This document shows, piece by piece, positions 1 to 10,100 of a stretch of DNA of 64,000 nt. Each line of letters opens with the position of its first letter. Positions within the stretch are counted from its first letter, which is position 1. Both the position numbers and the translations under genes were made by a program. The notes below the pieces were generated by a model, which was not told where the DNA came from, did no database searches, and worked only from the letters and a program-made list of their open reading frames with translations. Source of the stretch: Aureispira sp. CCB-QB1 (GTDB lineage Bacteria > Bacteroidota > Bacteroidia > Chitinophagales > Saprospiraceae); assembly GCF_000724545.1 (NCBI RefSeq), contig NZ_JHBV01000016.1:372001-436000 (forward strand). Reading direction: 5' to 3'.

Positions 1-1232
1 TAGCCACCTTCTGCCAATTCGGTCTCTTCCCCTTCACTGGTTTTGCCATCATCTGAAACATTACCACCAGAGGAACTACCTCCTTTTATCATAATCGTCT
101 CCCCAGCATTAAAGCCTTGCTCTCCATTGCCATAAGTTTTTAATTTGTCTGCATTCCATTCCTTCAACTGCTCTACTGTCACCCCATGCTCCTTTGCAAT
201 TCGCAACAAGCCCCAACCCGAAGGCACCTCAAAGGTATTTCCTGAATTAGACTCAGTATTAGATTCTGTATTCTTAGTTTCTTGCTCACCACCTTTAAAT
301 CCAGTCAATCGAGCTGTTCTATTTTTCCACCCTTTGATATACTTACCAAACTTGGTAGGATTCTTTTTGACCAATCCATCGTAGTACTCATTTTGGTACA
401 CTACAAATTTTTCAACCAATTGATTAGCATTACTAGCATTGATTGCAGCAATTTCAGCTGTTGTAAATTCGGAATTATTCACAGGGAATTTATTGTTAGA
501 ATCTAATGTATTTAAGGCTCTTTTGATGTTCTTTTTAACAATTCCTGGCGTCAAAATACTTTGGTCAAAAATAGCATTGATAACCTTGGTACTCTTAATT
601 TTATCCAAGCCATTTTGCTCAAATCTAGTCTTGATATAATATTCGTCTACCTGTTGTTTCGTAATATCCTTAATCAAGGAGGGATTATTAACATCTAAAC
701 CAAACATTTTTGCAAAAGCAGGCCATTCTCTTTTTTCAGCAATTCCATATTTGGTTTTTCCTCCTGGATCATTAGGATCATCCACATAACCACCTTCTGA
801 TTTATGAATACCAGTTAAAAACTCTTTTACAGCGGGGGTTTCGGCAATTGCAGCATATTTATCCTGACCTTCTTGTATTGAAGAATTATCATTTGGACTA
901 GGTTGATCATCAACTCGTGGGGTAGGATTTTCTTCTTGGTTGACAAGAGAATGATCTACTATATCATCTCTTTTGCTCAGCGAATCACCAATATTTTCTG
1001 TCGTTTCATTAACCTTATTGACAATCTTTCCACCAAGTTTCAATTTTTGCTGCCTTTGAATAACATTATCTTCTATTTTTTGAATAGCAGCGTTCAACCG
1101 ATCCAATTTAGAACGTTCTTGATCGTCAATAACGCCATCTTCATTAAATAGTTTTTCATAATAAGCCAGTGTATCTTTGTATTTTCGAACTTGACCTCTT
1201 AACGTTTTTAGTTGTTTTAATAACTTAGACAT
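1..1232 (-). CDS. GH108-family lysozyme with LysM domain (3' end outside window)
   Basis: The reading frame opens with ATG at 1232 and runs without a stop through the window edge (410 codons seen), so the C-terminus is missing. Residues 1-60 are helical and charged and contain an EF-hand-like loop (NEDGVIDDQE, about 30-39; loop position 1 is not acidic). A Ser/Asn/Asp-rich linker follows. Residues 137-310 resemble glycoside hydrolase family 108 (peptidoglycan hydrolase): the SEGGYVDDPNDPGGKTKYGI motif (145-164) carries the presumed catalytic Glu146, and a GW lies near 301-302. Residues 333-383 look like a LysM domain, which binds peptidoglycan. After that comes an acidic Gly/Ser tail. There is no signal peptide, so export would need a phage-like, contractile-injection or other leaderless route; this is inference. 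The frame is clean and confidence in the family is good. Confidence 0.8.
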   Translation of the reverse strand, partial: MSKLLKQLKTLRGQVRKYKDTLAYYEKLFNEDGVIDDQERSKLDRLNAAIQKIEDNVIQRQQKLKLGGKIVNKVNETTENIGDSLSKRDDIVDHSLVNQEENPTPRVDDQPSPNDNSSIQEGQDKYAAIAETPAVKEFLTGIHKSEGGYVDDPNDPGGKTKYGIAEKREWPAFAKMFGLDVNNPSLIKDITKQQVDEYYIKTRFEQNGLDKIKSTKVINAIFDQSILTPGIVKKNIKRALNTLDSNNKFPVNNSEFTTAEIAAINASNANQLVEKFVVYQNEYYDGLVKKNPTKFGKYIKGWKNRTARLTGFKGGEQETKNTESNTESNSGNTFEVPSGWGLLRIAKEHGVTVEQLKEWNADKLKTYGNGEQGFNAGETIMIKGGSSSGGNVSDDGKTSEGEETELAEGG

Positions 1233-1498
1233 AATAGTGTGTTTTATTAGGTGTAATGGTTTTATAGCAATGAATTCAAGAGATTTATAATCTCAAAAAA
1301 ACAATATACAACTATTAAATCTAGTATTTTTTTACCAAAAAAACAAACAAAAATATCTTTTGATCAAGAGTCTAATGTTTTATTATAGATAAATTAACCT
1401 ATAATTCATCTATGCAGGGCATTGTAGATAAACAATTAAAAATCAAATTGAAGCATAAAAGCGCATAAACATAACATAAAAATTAACCTATATATGCT

Positions 1499-2221
1499 TT
1501 AACGCCTTCCTTCTATTTCCTTAATAAGCTTAATATTTCGTTTCTCCAAGGAGGTTAAAAACTTGGTAACATCTGAATGTTGAGGTCTATACCAATCTTG
1601 CTGCCTAAAATAAGTATCCATTTCCCCCCCCTCGATAAATTGATATCCGTATCGAGCAAAGATTTCGTTTCTCATAATTTGAAGTGCTTTAGAAGACATC
1701 TTTTCAAGGTTTTCAGGAATTAGATTTTCAAACGAAGCATTTGCATACTCTCCATAAAACTCTTCTGATATCTTACTATTTACCCTACGCCCAAGCTCGT
1801 ATTCTTCTTCTTTCTCCGATAGATTACTCCAAGAATCATAAATTTTCAAACACTTTATTCGTTTTCCATTATTTGTATAAATAACAAATTCCCCTTGATA
1901 CTTATCTGATTGGAAGCGCCCATTTTTATCAATTGTAACATTAGTTAAATTTTTATAGACACAAATCCTCTCGGCTGTTTTAGCATCAACGTCCCATAGT
2001 CCACTTTTTATTTGGGCAATTATTTCATTACCCGTATTGAATAATACCAAAGTAGACTCTCCTTCCGAATCCCCAAAATGATACACTCCAAAGTATTCCA
2101 TTTTAAATTTAGGACTCCATTTAGTAACATTAGCCGCATCAATTGGTGAAGCCCCAAGGTATTGCCCCCAAATGGCATTAGAAACAAACACTACTATTAT
2201 CAGTACAAGTAATTTTTTCAT
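1499..2221 (-). CDS. secreted YARHG-domain protein
   Basis: The start was placed at the ATG at 2221 because it begins a clear signal peptide (MKKLLVLIIVVFVSNAIWGQ); the longer frame to 2260 would need TTG and would overlap the upstream gene. The mature middle part is beta-rich and unrecognised. The C-terminal 70 residues match the YARHG domain: a helix with MRNEIFARYGYQF, then a YFRQQDWYRP segment and a closing helix. YARHG domains occur in predicted extracytoplasmic bacterial proteins of unknown function. It lies 32 bp downstream of the SUKH-pentapeptide gene and 266 bp upstream of the GH108 gene, all on the same strand. The context would fit an accessory or immunity role toward the peptidoglycan hydrolase, but that is speculation. 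Confidence 0.75.
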   Translation of the reverse strand: MKKLLVLIIVVFVSNAIWGQYLGASPIDAANVTKWSPKFKMEYFGVYHFGDSEGESTLVLFNTGNEIIAQIKSGLWDVDAKTAERICVYKNLTNVTIDKNGRFQSDKYQGEFVIYTNNGKRIKCLKIYDSWSNLSEKEEEYELGRRVNSKISEEFYGEYANASFENLIPENLEKMSSKALQIMRNEIFARYGYQFIEGGEMDTYFRQQDWYRPQHSDVTKFLTSLEKRNIKLIKEIEGRR

Positions 2222-2253
2222 TCGAACTATTGATACATTTAAAGCTGGCAAAA

Positions 2254-3597
2254 TCACCAAACGACATCCTTCAACACAGCTCCCCTAAAGCGGCTTCCCT
2301 CTAAAACAGCTCCTCTAAAATCGGCTCCTGTCAGATTGCAATTTTCAAAATCAGCTCCTCTAAGGTTTGCATTTACAAAACTCGCTTTTTTGAGATTAGA
2401 GCGAGAAAAATCAACATTTTCTAAGTTAGCATCTGCAAAGATAGCCTGCTCCAAATTGGCATCCGTTAACAAACTTCCAGTAAAATCTACATCACTAAAA
2501 TCTTGTGCTTTGGCATAAACGCCACACCAACTAGAGTAGGGTAAAAACAATTCTTGCAATTCTAGATGATGCTCCATTTTTTTCATATCCAAGATAGCCT
2601 GTTTCCCCCGTTTGTTTTCGTTCCCTTTATAAATGCCCAATGCCTGCCCTTGTATCGCTATCAATTGCCATTTTCCGCCTACTCCACCTGAATTTAGAAA
2701 GTCTTGGTGCGCTGCAACGACTTCTGCCAATTCCTCCGCACTGAACGCTCCTGCTTGATAGGCTTTCTCTTGCATTTTTTGAGTTTTGATAGGCATTTTT
2801 CGAGCTAGTTGATCTGCTAAAGGAAAATGTTGTGTCAGAACCAATATATCCAATGACCAATACTGCTGAATTTTAGGGGGCAACTTCTGAATTGGTGTCT
2901 GCTTGTAACCTTCTGGTATTCCAAAAAATTCTTTGCGACGACGCCCAAATGCTTTAGAAGCCAAGACAAAGTCTAAGTACGTAGCAAAATTTGTCCATCT
3001 AGAATCTTCAAAGCAAGTACCTGCCTCATCTCCCAAAAGAACTAGTGGCGATTGCCCTTTTCTAAAGAAGAAAGCCATATTACAATAATAAGAGAACTTA
3101 TCAAAAGGACGAATACAAGCATGGAAATCAACGGTAGAATATATTGTACTTTCTAATACGATATCATCTTGGTAAACATTAGGAGATACTACATTTCGCA
3201 AAACATTCTCTAATGGCAGTAACAAGACACAACCATCTTCTTTTTCAAAACTTTCCTCTGTATAATCCCATCCAACGGGAGCAATAGATCGGTGAAATGG
3301 CGGGTATTTATCGGTGTGATAGGCAGGATTGTTCTTAAACATCCAACGCAACTGTAGACCATTGGTTTGGCTATAGAATCGACGTATAGCCTCATCAAAT
3401 TGACAATTGTACTTTGCTTCCAAGGCTTCCAGCTCTCGTTCTGTTAGCGGGGCAAAAGTATGGTAACCTAACAATTCAATGTTTGAATGTCGGGCCAATT
3501 CCTTAGCTAAATTATTGAAAGCTTCTATATAGTTTTTTGTTGCCAAAAGGTTCTTTTTATAAAGAATCGAACTGCATAAATTGATGCACACAAGCAC
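2254..3597 (-). CDS. SUKH (SMI1/KNR4)-like protein with C-terminal pentapeptide repeats
   Basis: The N-terminal ~200 residues have the SMI1/KNR4 (SUKH) signature: LTERELEALEAKYNCQF, then FYSQTNGLQLRW, then a cluster around DEAGTCF. The middle (about 210-370) is a helical unrecognised segment. The last ~75 residues are pentapeptide repeats of A(D/N)Lxx type (FTGSLLTDANL, FVNANLRGADF), forming a right-handed beta-helix. SUKH proteins are widely used as immunity proteins in polymorphic toxin systems, although many are stand-alone. The start is uncertain: the frame opens with GTG at 3597, and a TTG at 3546 giving MATKNYIEAF is also plausible; no ATG precedes the conserved region. It heads a same-strand run with the YARHG and GH108 genes. 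Confidence 0.75.
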   Translation of the reverse strand: MLVCINLCSSILYKKNLLATKNYIEAFNNLAKELARHSNIELLGYHTFAPLTERELEALEAKYNCQFDEAIRRFYSQTNGLQLRWMFKNNPAYHTDKYPPFHRSIAPVGWDYTEESFEKEDGCVLLLPLENVLRNVVSPNVYQDDIVLESTIYSTVDFHACIRPFDKFSYYCNMAFFFRKGQSPLVLLGDEAGTCFEDSRWTNFATYLDFVLASKAFGRRRKEFFGIPEGYKQTPIQKLPPKIQQYWSLDILVLTQHFPLADQLARKMPIKTQKMQEKAYQAGAFSAEELAEVVAAHQDFLNSGGVGGKWQLIAIQGQALGIYKGNENKRGKQAILDMKKMEHHLELQELFLPYSSWCGVYAKAQDFSDVDFTGSLLTDANLEQAIFADANLENVDFSRSNLKKASFVNANLRGADFENCNLTGADFRGAVLEGSRFRGAVLKDVVW

Positions 3598-4101
3598 TAA
3601 TATAAACTATTTTAATGATTTATACAAGCCTTCAATTTTAAGACCTTAGGTTTTTATTCCTTGCTTCTTGTTCTCTGTATTTATAATGGCTTCTTCATTT
3701 ATCCAAGAACTTAAAAAACTTTATTAGCAGTGTTTGTATTTTAAACCAAATTTAGCTAATATCGTTGTTTACTTGTTAAAATCAATGGAATTCCCTAATG
3801 TGCCTTTTTTAAAGGTGTTTATTTAGAATGAATGCGATGAACTTTATATTCACAATTCATTATGTAATCGTTCAGAAAAGATTTAATACTTATTTATAAG
3901 TAATCGTTCAGAAAAAACTATTATAAAAAACAACCTTCTTTTTGTACTATTCTACATCAAAATTTGCTTCCGCTCTATGCGCTAAAAAATACAAGCATCG
4001 TAGATTAACGTCAAAAAGAAGACAATCTTATCTCTGGTTACTGAAACTAAACAACTTAGGTTTTCCTCAAAACTTATCGTTGAAAAGAAAAAAGAACTGT
4101 C
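3598..4101. other. intergenic region between divergent genes, with two TCGTTCA motifs
   Basis: This 504-bp AT-rich stretch separates the SUKH gene (minus) from arginase (plus) and should hold both promoters. I see no clear TTG/TAnnTTTG pair. It has two direct copies of TAATCGTTCAGAAAA at 3864-3879 and 3899-3916. No ORF of convincing coding character is present. Confidence 0.6.
3864..3916 (+). repeat. two direct copies of the TAATCGTTCAGAAAA motif
   Basis: GTAATCGTTCAGAAAA at 3864-3879 and AAGTAATCGTTCAGAAAAAA around 3898-3917 lie about 35 bp apart in the same orientation. The same motif recurs at 18462-18479, 31436-31453 (reverse) and 62728-62746, and a variant overlaps the odhB stop codon at 57567-57582. 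It may be the worn end of the larger dispersed repeat (compare the start of the copy at 37477) or an independent motif. Confidence 0.6.
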
Positions 4102-5070
4102 ATGACAAATAAAAATGATAAAATCAGAATACTAGAAGTTCCTTCTGAATTAGGTGCTGGAACTCGTGGAGCCAGTCTAGGAATTGGCGCTATAAAGGTA
4201 GCTGCTTTGAATGCTCAAAATAAATATTTTTCAAAATATACCTCTACAATCATCCCGAATGAAAATGAATTACTCTTTGAGGATAGCCCTACCCAATATG
4301 CCAATTATATAGATGGTATTGTCAAGGTTTATAATTATGTCTCGCATTATGTTTCGGAAGAGGTAACTTACAACAAACGCTTTCCAATTGTTTTGGCAGG
4401 CGATCACTCTACAGCAGGAGCAACGATTACAGGAATCAAAAAATCAAATCCTGACAAACGTCTAGGAGTTATTTGGATTGATGCGCATGCTGATTTACAT
4501 ACACCATACACAACTCCCTCTGGCAATGTACACGGCATGCCTTTGGCGGTCTGTTTAGGAATTGATAATATAGAGCACCAACGCAATGACATTCCCAAAG
4601 AAATTGCCGAACATTGGCATCAATTAAAACATATGGGCGGGGTTTATCCCAAAATAGAAGCCAATGATTTGGTTTTTATTGCTCTACGAGACACCGAAGA
4701 GGAGGAAGATTTTTTGACCGAACGTTTAGGCATTCGCAATTTTGCGGTTAAAGAAGTACGAGAAAAAGGAACACAACAAACGGTAAAAGAAGTCTTGGCT
4801 TACCTCAACAATTGTGACATGATCTATGTTTCTTTTGATGTCGATAGTATGGATTGTGAATTGGTCTCTAAAGGTACTGGAACACCTGTTCCCAACGGTT
4901 TATCAGAAGAAGAAGCAACGGATATTGTTTGTGGATTGGTAGCAGATCCCAAAACTTGTTGCTTAGAAGTCACAGAAGTCAACCCTACCTTAGACAACAA
5001 ACAAAATACCATGGCTGAAACAGCATTTCGTGTTTTAGATCGAGCCACCAATATTGTAAAAAACAGATAA
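4102..5070 (+). CDS. arginase/ureohydrolase family protein
   Basis: Ureohydrolases split arginine, or a relative such as agmatine, into urea and an amine with a binuclear manganese centre. All metal-binding motifs are visible: GDHS (H102), DAHADLHTP (D127, H129, D131) and SFDVDSMD (D246, D248). The HADLHTP form and the ending with TEVNP (residues about 297-301) fit arginase better than agmatinase, but substrate assignment from motifs alone is not safe. Its 322 residues are normal for the family, and there is no signal peptide, so it is cytosolic. It stands alone, with divergent unrelated genes upstream and a strong hairpin 30 bp downstream. This suggests a monocistronic catabolic gene for arginine use. 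Confidence 0.9.
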   Translation: MTNKNDKIRILEVPSELGAGTRGASLGIGAIKVAALNAQNKYFSKYTSTIIPNENELLFEDSPTQYANYIDGIVKVYNYVSHYVSEEVTYNKRFPIVLAGDHSTAGATITGIKKSNPDKRLGVIWIDAHADLHTPYTTPSGNVHGMPLAVCLGIDNIEHQRNDIPKEIAEHWHQLKHMGGVYPKIEANDLVFIALRDTEEEEDFLTERLGIRNFAVKEVREKGTQQTVKEVLAYLNNCDMIYVSFDVDSMDCELVSKGTGTPVPNGLSEEEATDIVCGLVADPKTCCLEVTEVNPTLDNKQNTMAETAFRVLDRATNIVKNR

Positions 5071-5100
5071 TAATACATTTTTCTACTAAAACCTTGACAC

Positions 5101-5138
5101 TTTTGAGGCTTTGAAATGAACAATTCAAAGCCTCAAAA
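5101..5138. terminator. 15-bp perfect hairpin after the arginase gene
   Basis: Arms TTTTGAGGCTTTGAA (5101-5115) and its exact complement (5124-5138) enclose an 8-nt loop. The hairpin sits 30 bp past the arginase stop, and the U/A-rich arm ends fit intrinsic termination. Confidence 0.7.
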
Positions 5139-5168
5139 AACACCAAACACCTATTGATAACATACATT

Positions 5169-6257
5169 ATGAGTTACAAAGCAATTCTAGTTGCCCTTCT
5201 TATTTTTATTCCCTTTTTAAATTATAGTCAACAATTAATTTTTGCACATCGACCTTTTCATGATGCTCAAATATCTGCTTGGCGGTATAGTCAAGATACA
5301 GTAGTCTTTAGTCCAGAAGCATTGATAATGGGTTTTGTAAATTTACCCCATGCTGATGCTCAAAATCCTGAACTGAGCATTGTAATTGACAATCAGTCTG
5401 GCAAGCCTATTACAACGACCTTTAGATTAGTTCGATTTGATCCCAGCAAATTGCGTTGGAATGCAGAAGTCAAACGTTTACAAAAAGCCATCTTGAGCAA
5501 TAAGAATTGGTATTATTTTGAGATAACTCCCAAGCCTGCGGTAACCGATGCTTATAATGGCGTAGCATTTTTGGGTGCTATTCATCAAATTGCAAAAAAT
5601 AATAAACCAGTAACTCTAACTTACCATATTTCTGGCAAATACGAATCGAATGTATGTACCATTGATTTTAGTCAACAGCAAGGTATTTTTGAAGCACTTT
5701 GGGTCAAATTGGATTACTATCAAACGCTGCTCAAAAAAAAGGAAAGTATCGAACAACAACAAGCCAAACTTGTGCAACAATGCCGCCCCTATACATTTAA
5801 TGAAATTAGTAAATGGGCAGCCAAAGCGACTGGTTTAAAAACTAATTTAGCGGCAACAGATTTGGACTTGTTTAAGGTAGTCGAAAATTTAAAAATTGTA
5901 ACAGAAGCCATTCCAAACTCTATTTCGCCTTACTTAAAACGGGAGCTACACGCTTTATTTTTATTAGATGTTGCTATTGTAGAAATGCCAGATGGGCGCA
6001 GTAAAAATCAAAAAATTCGACAAAAAGAGGATTTGCTCAAACAACTATCGCTGTACCCCGAATTAAAATCGACTTTAGATTTGTATAAGAATACAACAGA
6101 GAATGTTCTACTCTACAAAAAAACAGAACAAGCACAGCAAAAGGAGCTGCAAGAGTTAACAAAAAAATATCGCCCCTATCAAGGCATCTATACGACGCAT
6201 CAAGAACTTCAGGCAGAATTAGATTTGCTAGAGGTTGATTTACAATATTTCGATTAA
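5169..6257 (+). CDS. secreted protein of unknown function with C-terminal coiled coil
   Basis: The start was set to the ATG at 5169, giving MSYKAILVALLIFIPFLNYSQ, a signal peptide; the frame can extend 5 codons upstream. Residues ~25-165 look like a beta-rich domain with an F-x-HR-PFHDAQISAWRY opening. From ~180 onward the protein is helical and charged, with heptad-like stretches (YYQTLLKKKESIEQQQAKL; EQAQQKELQELTKKY), suggesting a coiled coil. I do not recognise a family. It follows arginase behind a hairpin and is convergent with rpsT, so it is probably its own unit. Periplasmic location is inferred from the signal peptide. Confidence 0.6.
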   Translation: MSYKAILVALLIFIPFLNYSQQLIFAHRPFHDAQISAWRYSQDTVVFSPEALIMGFVNLPHADAQNPELSIVIDNQSGKPITTTFRLVRFDPSKLRWNAEVKRLQKAILSNKNWYYFEITPKPAVTDAYNGVAFLGAIHQIAKNNKPVTLTYHISGKYESNVCTIDFSQQQGIFEALWVKLDYYQTLLKKKESIEQQQAKLVQQCRPYTFNEISKWAAKATGLKTNLAATDLDLFKVVENLKIVTEAIPNSISPYLKRELHALFLLDVAIVEMPDGRSKNQKIRQKEDLLKQLSLYPELKSTLDLYKNTTENVLLYKKTEQAQQKELQELTKKYRPYQGIYTTHQELQAELDLLEVDLQYFD

Positions 6258-6313
6258 CAATAACTAGCTACCTCAAAATTATAACCTGCGTATACTCGTA
6301 TACAAACACAAAA

Positions 6314-6345
6314 AAGTACACTTACTTTAAATAGTAAGTGTACTT
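6314..6345. terminator. bidirectional terminator between convergent genes
   Basis: Perfect 13-bp stem (AAGTACACTTACT at 6314-6326; complement at 6333-6345) with a 6-nt loop. It lies between the plus-strand unknown gene and the minus-strand rpsT. A-rich sequence on the left gives a U tract for the minus transcript. Confidence 0.85.
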
Positions 6346-6371
6346 CCTTAAAAGAACCTTAGTTCTTTTAA

Positions 6372-6629
6372 TTATTTTGCCAATCCACCAACGTGTTTAG
6401 CTAATTTTCCTTTAAGGTTAGCCGCTTTGTTTTTGTGGATTTGATTTTTCTTAGCCAAACGATCAATCATAGAAACAACTTTTGGTAAGAAAGCTTCTGC
6501 TTCTTTGTGATCTTCCATACCACGTAATCTACTAATAGCAGTACGAGCAGTTTTTTTGTAAAAACGATTGTGTAATCTTTTTTTTGCGTCTTGACGCATG
6601 CGTTTTTTTGCTGATTTATGGTTTGCCAT
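6372..6629 (-). CDS. rpsT: 30S ribosomal protein S20
   Basis: S20 binds 16S rRNA early in assembly of the small subunit. The 85-residue protein begins MANHKSAKKRMRQDAKKR, the standard S20 opening, and carries the expected basic three-helix pattern (MIDRLAKKNQIHKNKAANLK). Length is normal. It stands alone as in most Bacteroidota, with a consensus-type promoter about 70 bp upstream (6700-6729) and a perfect hairpin downstream. Confidence 0.97.
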   Translation of the reverse strand: MANHKSAKKRMRQDAKKRLHNRFYKKTARTAISRLRGMEDHKEAEAFLPKVVSMIDRLAKKNQIHKNKAANLKGKLAKHVGGLAK

Positions 6630-6699
6630 AATTATCTATAAGTTATGATTCTTTCAATTTTTCTTTACAAATGCCTTAAATAATTCCTCTAAGGGCATG

Positions 6700-6729
6700 C
6701 AAAGATAATAATAGTTTCAAAAAATTCAA
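6700..6729 (-). promoter_or_regulatory. rpsT promoter, Bacteroidota type
   Basis: Read on the minus strand, TTG (6729-6727) is followed after exactly 19 nt by TATCTTTG (6707-6700), matching the known Bacteroidota housekeeping consensus TTG / TAnnTTTG. Expected transcription start is about 6694, giving a leader of about 65 nt. The leader and spacing are seen in the sequence; activity is inferred. Confidence 0.75.
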
Positions 6730-7189
6730 TGTTTTATCAAAAAATAATCATTTTTTCTTCCTTTATGACCTATTATCACTCATTTTTCAAGTAGCTCGTT
6801 CTCTAAACTTTATCAATAAATAAATACAGAATAAAAGGTACAACCTCTAACAAACTTCTATAAACCCTAGCCATCGCTTTCTATTCAATGATTTTAGGGA
6901 AATAAGCTTGGGAAGTAATTATAACTTTTGTACCTTTATTTTTTAATATAATGATAGGTTTTAGCGGCTGTAATGAATCCTTTTTTTAAAGACGTATCCA
7001 ATCAATTATTGACCGTTGATTAAAGACCTAAAAAAGAAGAAAAATGTTAAGTTGATGGACTTGATTATTTACAATAATAAGTAATTGAATGTTAAATAAC
7101 ATAAATCCACTGCTTAAATATCATATAACAATAGTTTGTTAAAAATCTATTGACAAACTACTAATGTAAAATGTAATCGTAAAAACAAA
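6730..7189. other. intergenic region upstream of odhA
   Basis: About 460 bp of AT-rich DNA between the rpsT promoter and odhA. A TAACTTTTG at 6922-6930 resembles a -7 element but lacks a well-spaced TTG. A short member of the dispersed repeat occupies 7129-7163. Nothing else is supported. Confidence 0.5.
7129..7163. repeat. minimal copy of the dispersed two-ended repeat
   Basis: CAATAGTTTGTT at 7129-7140 faces ACAAACTACTA at 7153-7163, so both characteristic ends (CAATAGTT and TAGTAGTT) are present with almost no interior. It sits 27 bp upstream of the odhA start and could fold into a small hairpin in the leader. Confidence 0.55.
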
Positions 7190-10100
7190 ATGGATTATTC
7201 ATTTATTTCCAATGCTCATCCAGCCTATATAGAAGGCTTGTATCAACAATACAAAAACAATCCTGAATCTGTTGCCGATGGATGGAAAGAATTTTTTGCA
7301 GGCTTTGACTATGCGACTCAACACGAGAATGGCTTAGAAACAACAGACAGTGCTCCTACCAATCGAGCATCGTTTTCTTCTCCCAAGGAGTTAGCAGTTC
7401 TTAATTTGATTCAAGCATATAGAATGCGTGGTCATTTAGTTTCAACAACCAACCCAATTAGAGAACGCAAATTTCGATTCCCTAGCTTGGATTTGGCATA
7501 TTATGGGTTGTCAAACGATGATTTGAACGCCCAATTTATTGCAGGTAGTGAGATTGGTTTGCCAAATGGCACCTTAAATGAAATTTTAGACAAACTAAAA
7601 ACCATTTATTGTAGTAATATTGGCTTCGAATTTGCCCATATTGACAATCAAGATAAATACCATTGGCTAAAAAATCGCATTGAAAAAATCAAAGCAGGAG
7701 ATTACGGTCATAGCTTGGATAAAAAGAAGCGAATTTTAGAAAAATTAAATGGTGCAACTGGCTTTGAAAATTTCTTAGGCAAAAAATATGTTGCTCAAAA
7801 ACGTTTTGGATTAGAAGGTGGTGAATCTGCAATTCCTGCTTTGGACGGAATCATCAACACAGCCGCTGCTTTAGAAGTAGAAGAGGTGGTGATTGGTATG
7901 GCGCATCGTGGGCGTTTGAATGTTTTGGCCAATATCATGGGCAAAACCTATGAATACATTTTTAGTGAGTTCGAAGGAAATATGCCTAAAGATACCATTT
8001 TTGGAGATGGTGATGTAAAATACCATTTGGGTTATTCTTCTCAAATCAAAACTCCAGAAGGCTTTGATGTACATCTCAAACTTGTACCCAACCCTTCTCA
8101 CTTAGAAGCTGTAGGTCCTGTTGTGCAAGGTTTTTCGAGAGCAAAAGCAGATTTGCTTTATAATTCTAATTTTGATAAAATTCTACCAATCCTAATCCAC
8201 GGTGATGCGGCTGTTGCTGGTCAAGGGGTTGTTTACGAATTGGTTCAAATGAGTGAATTGGAGGGTTACTACACTGGAGGAACCATTCATTTTGTTATCA
8301 ACAATCAAATTGGTTTTACAACAGATTTTGAAGATGCTCGCTCGTCTACTTATTCTACAGCTGCAGCAGCTTTGGTTCAAGCACCTGTATTTCATGTCAA
8401 TGGAGACGATCCTGAGGCAGTCCTATTTGTTGCTCAACTAGCTGCTGAATATCGCCAAGAATTTAATACTGATGTTTTCATAGACATGGTGTGTTATCGC
8501 AAGCATGGTCATAACGAAGGAGATGACCCAAAGTTTACACAGCCACAGTTTTATGAAAAAATCAAAAAGCATAAAAATACCAGAACCATTTACAGTCAGA
8601 AATTGATTGCTAATGGGGAAATTGAGGCAGCTCTAGCCAAACAAATGGACAAGGAGTTTGACGCTTTGCTACAAGCAAAATTTTCGCAAGCGAAAGAAGA
8701 GGCTCCTACTTATGAATACCAAACGCCAGAACAAGCTTGGCGTAAGTTAAAGAAACATACTATTCCAGAAGACTATGTTCTTTCTCCAGATACAAGCATC
8801 AAAAAAGAAGTCATTACATCAGTATTGAATTCTTTGCAAACGATTCCTGAAAACTTTACACCTCTGCCTAAATTCAAGCGTTTATTAAACCGTACACAGG
8901 ATTTTATAGATAGAGGATTGATTGATTGGGCAATGGGAGAACACCTTGCGTATGGTTCTTTACTTTTAGAAGGGCACGACATTCGTATTAGTGGTCAAGA
9001 TGTTAAACGAGGAACTTTCTCTCACCGAAATGCAGTATTGTACGATGCAAAAACAAACAAGCAATACAATCGCTTTAATGATTTAGAGAAAAAACAAGGT
9101 CAATTTAGAATACACAATTCTCTACTTTCTGAGTTTGCTGTATTGGGTTTTGAGTTTGGCTACTCATTGGCTAGTCCAGATCCACTTGTTTTGTGGGAAG
9201 CTCAGTTTGGTGATTTTGCGAATGGTGCTCAAACTATGTTTGATCAGTTTATTTCTTCGTCTGAAAGCAAGTGGCAACGTATGTCAGGTTTGGTTATGTT
9301 ACTTCCTCATGGTTACGAAGGGCAAGGTCCAGAGCATTCTAGTGCTAGATTAGAACGCTATTTGCAGAGTTGTGCCGAATTTAACATGACTGTTGCCAAT
9401 GTCACTACACCAGCCAACTTCTTCCACTTGTTGCGTCGTCAACAAGCTCGACCATTCAGAAAGCCATTGGTTGTGATGAGTCCCAAAAAACTCTTACGTC
9501 CGAAGGATATGAATCGTCCTGATGAAGAGGTGTTATATAGAGAATGTGTTTCTTCTTTTGAAGACCTAACGCAAGGTTCTTTCAAAGAAGTTTATGACGA
9601 TCCTAAAATTACGACTACCAAACAAGCTCAAAAGATAAAACGTGTACTTTGTTGTAGCGGAAAAATCTACTACGAATTACTAGATAAAAAAGTAGCTGAT
9701 AAGAGAGACGATATTGCTATTGTTCGCTTGGAGCAATTGTATCCGTTTCCTAAAAATCAAGTAAAAGAGGCTATTGAAAAATATAGTAATGCTGAATGGT
9801 TCTGGGTACAAGAAGAACCTTCTAACATGGGAGCATGGCAATACATTTTAGCCTTTTATCGTCATTATGACATTCAGCTAGTCGCTAGAAAATCAAGTGC
9901 ATCGCCTGCTACTGGTTTCAAAAAAGTACACGAGGCTCAACAAGAAAATATTTTGTTGCGCGCTTTTGGTGAATTGGAAAATACGAGTACCTCTTCTAGA
10001 GAAGCTAATGTCATGCACTCCCCAACCAACAGTCCTCCAACGAATGGAAGCAAACCAGATGACTTAACAGCTTTAAAGGGACTTGGGAAAGTAGTTGCTA

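Noticed and set aside
145-1151. Several plus-strand ORFs over the first gene
   Set aside because: They are antisense to the clean GH108-LysM frame on the minus strand and show no domain.
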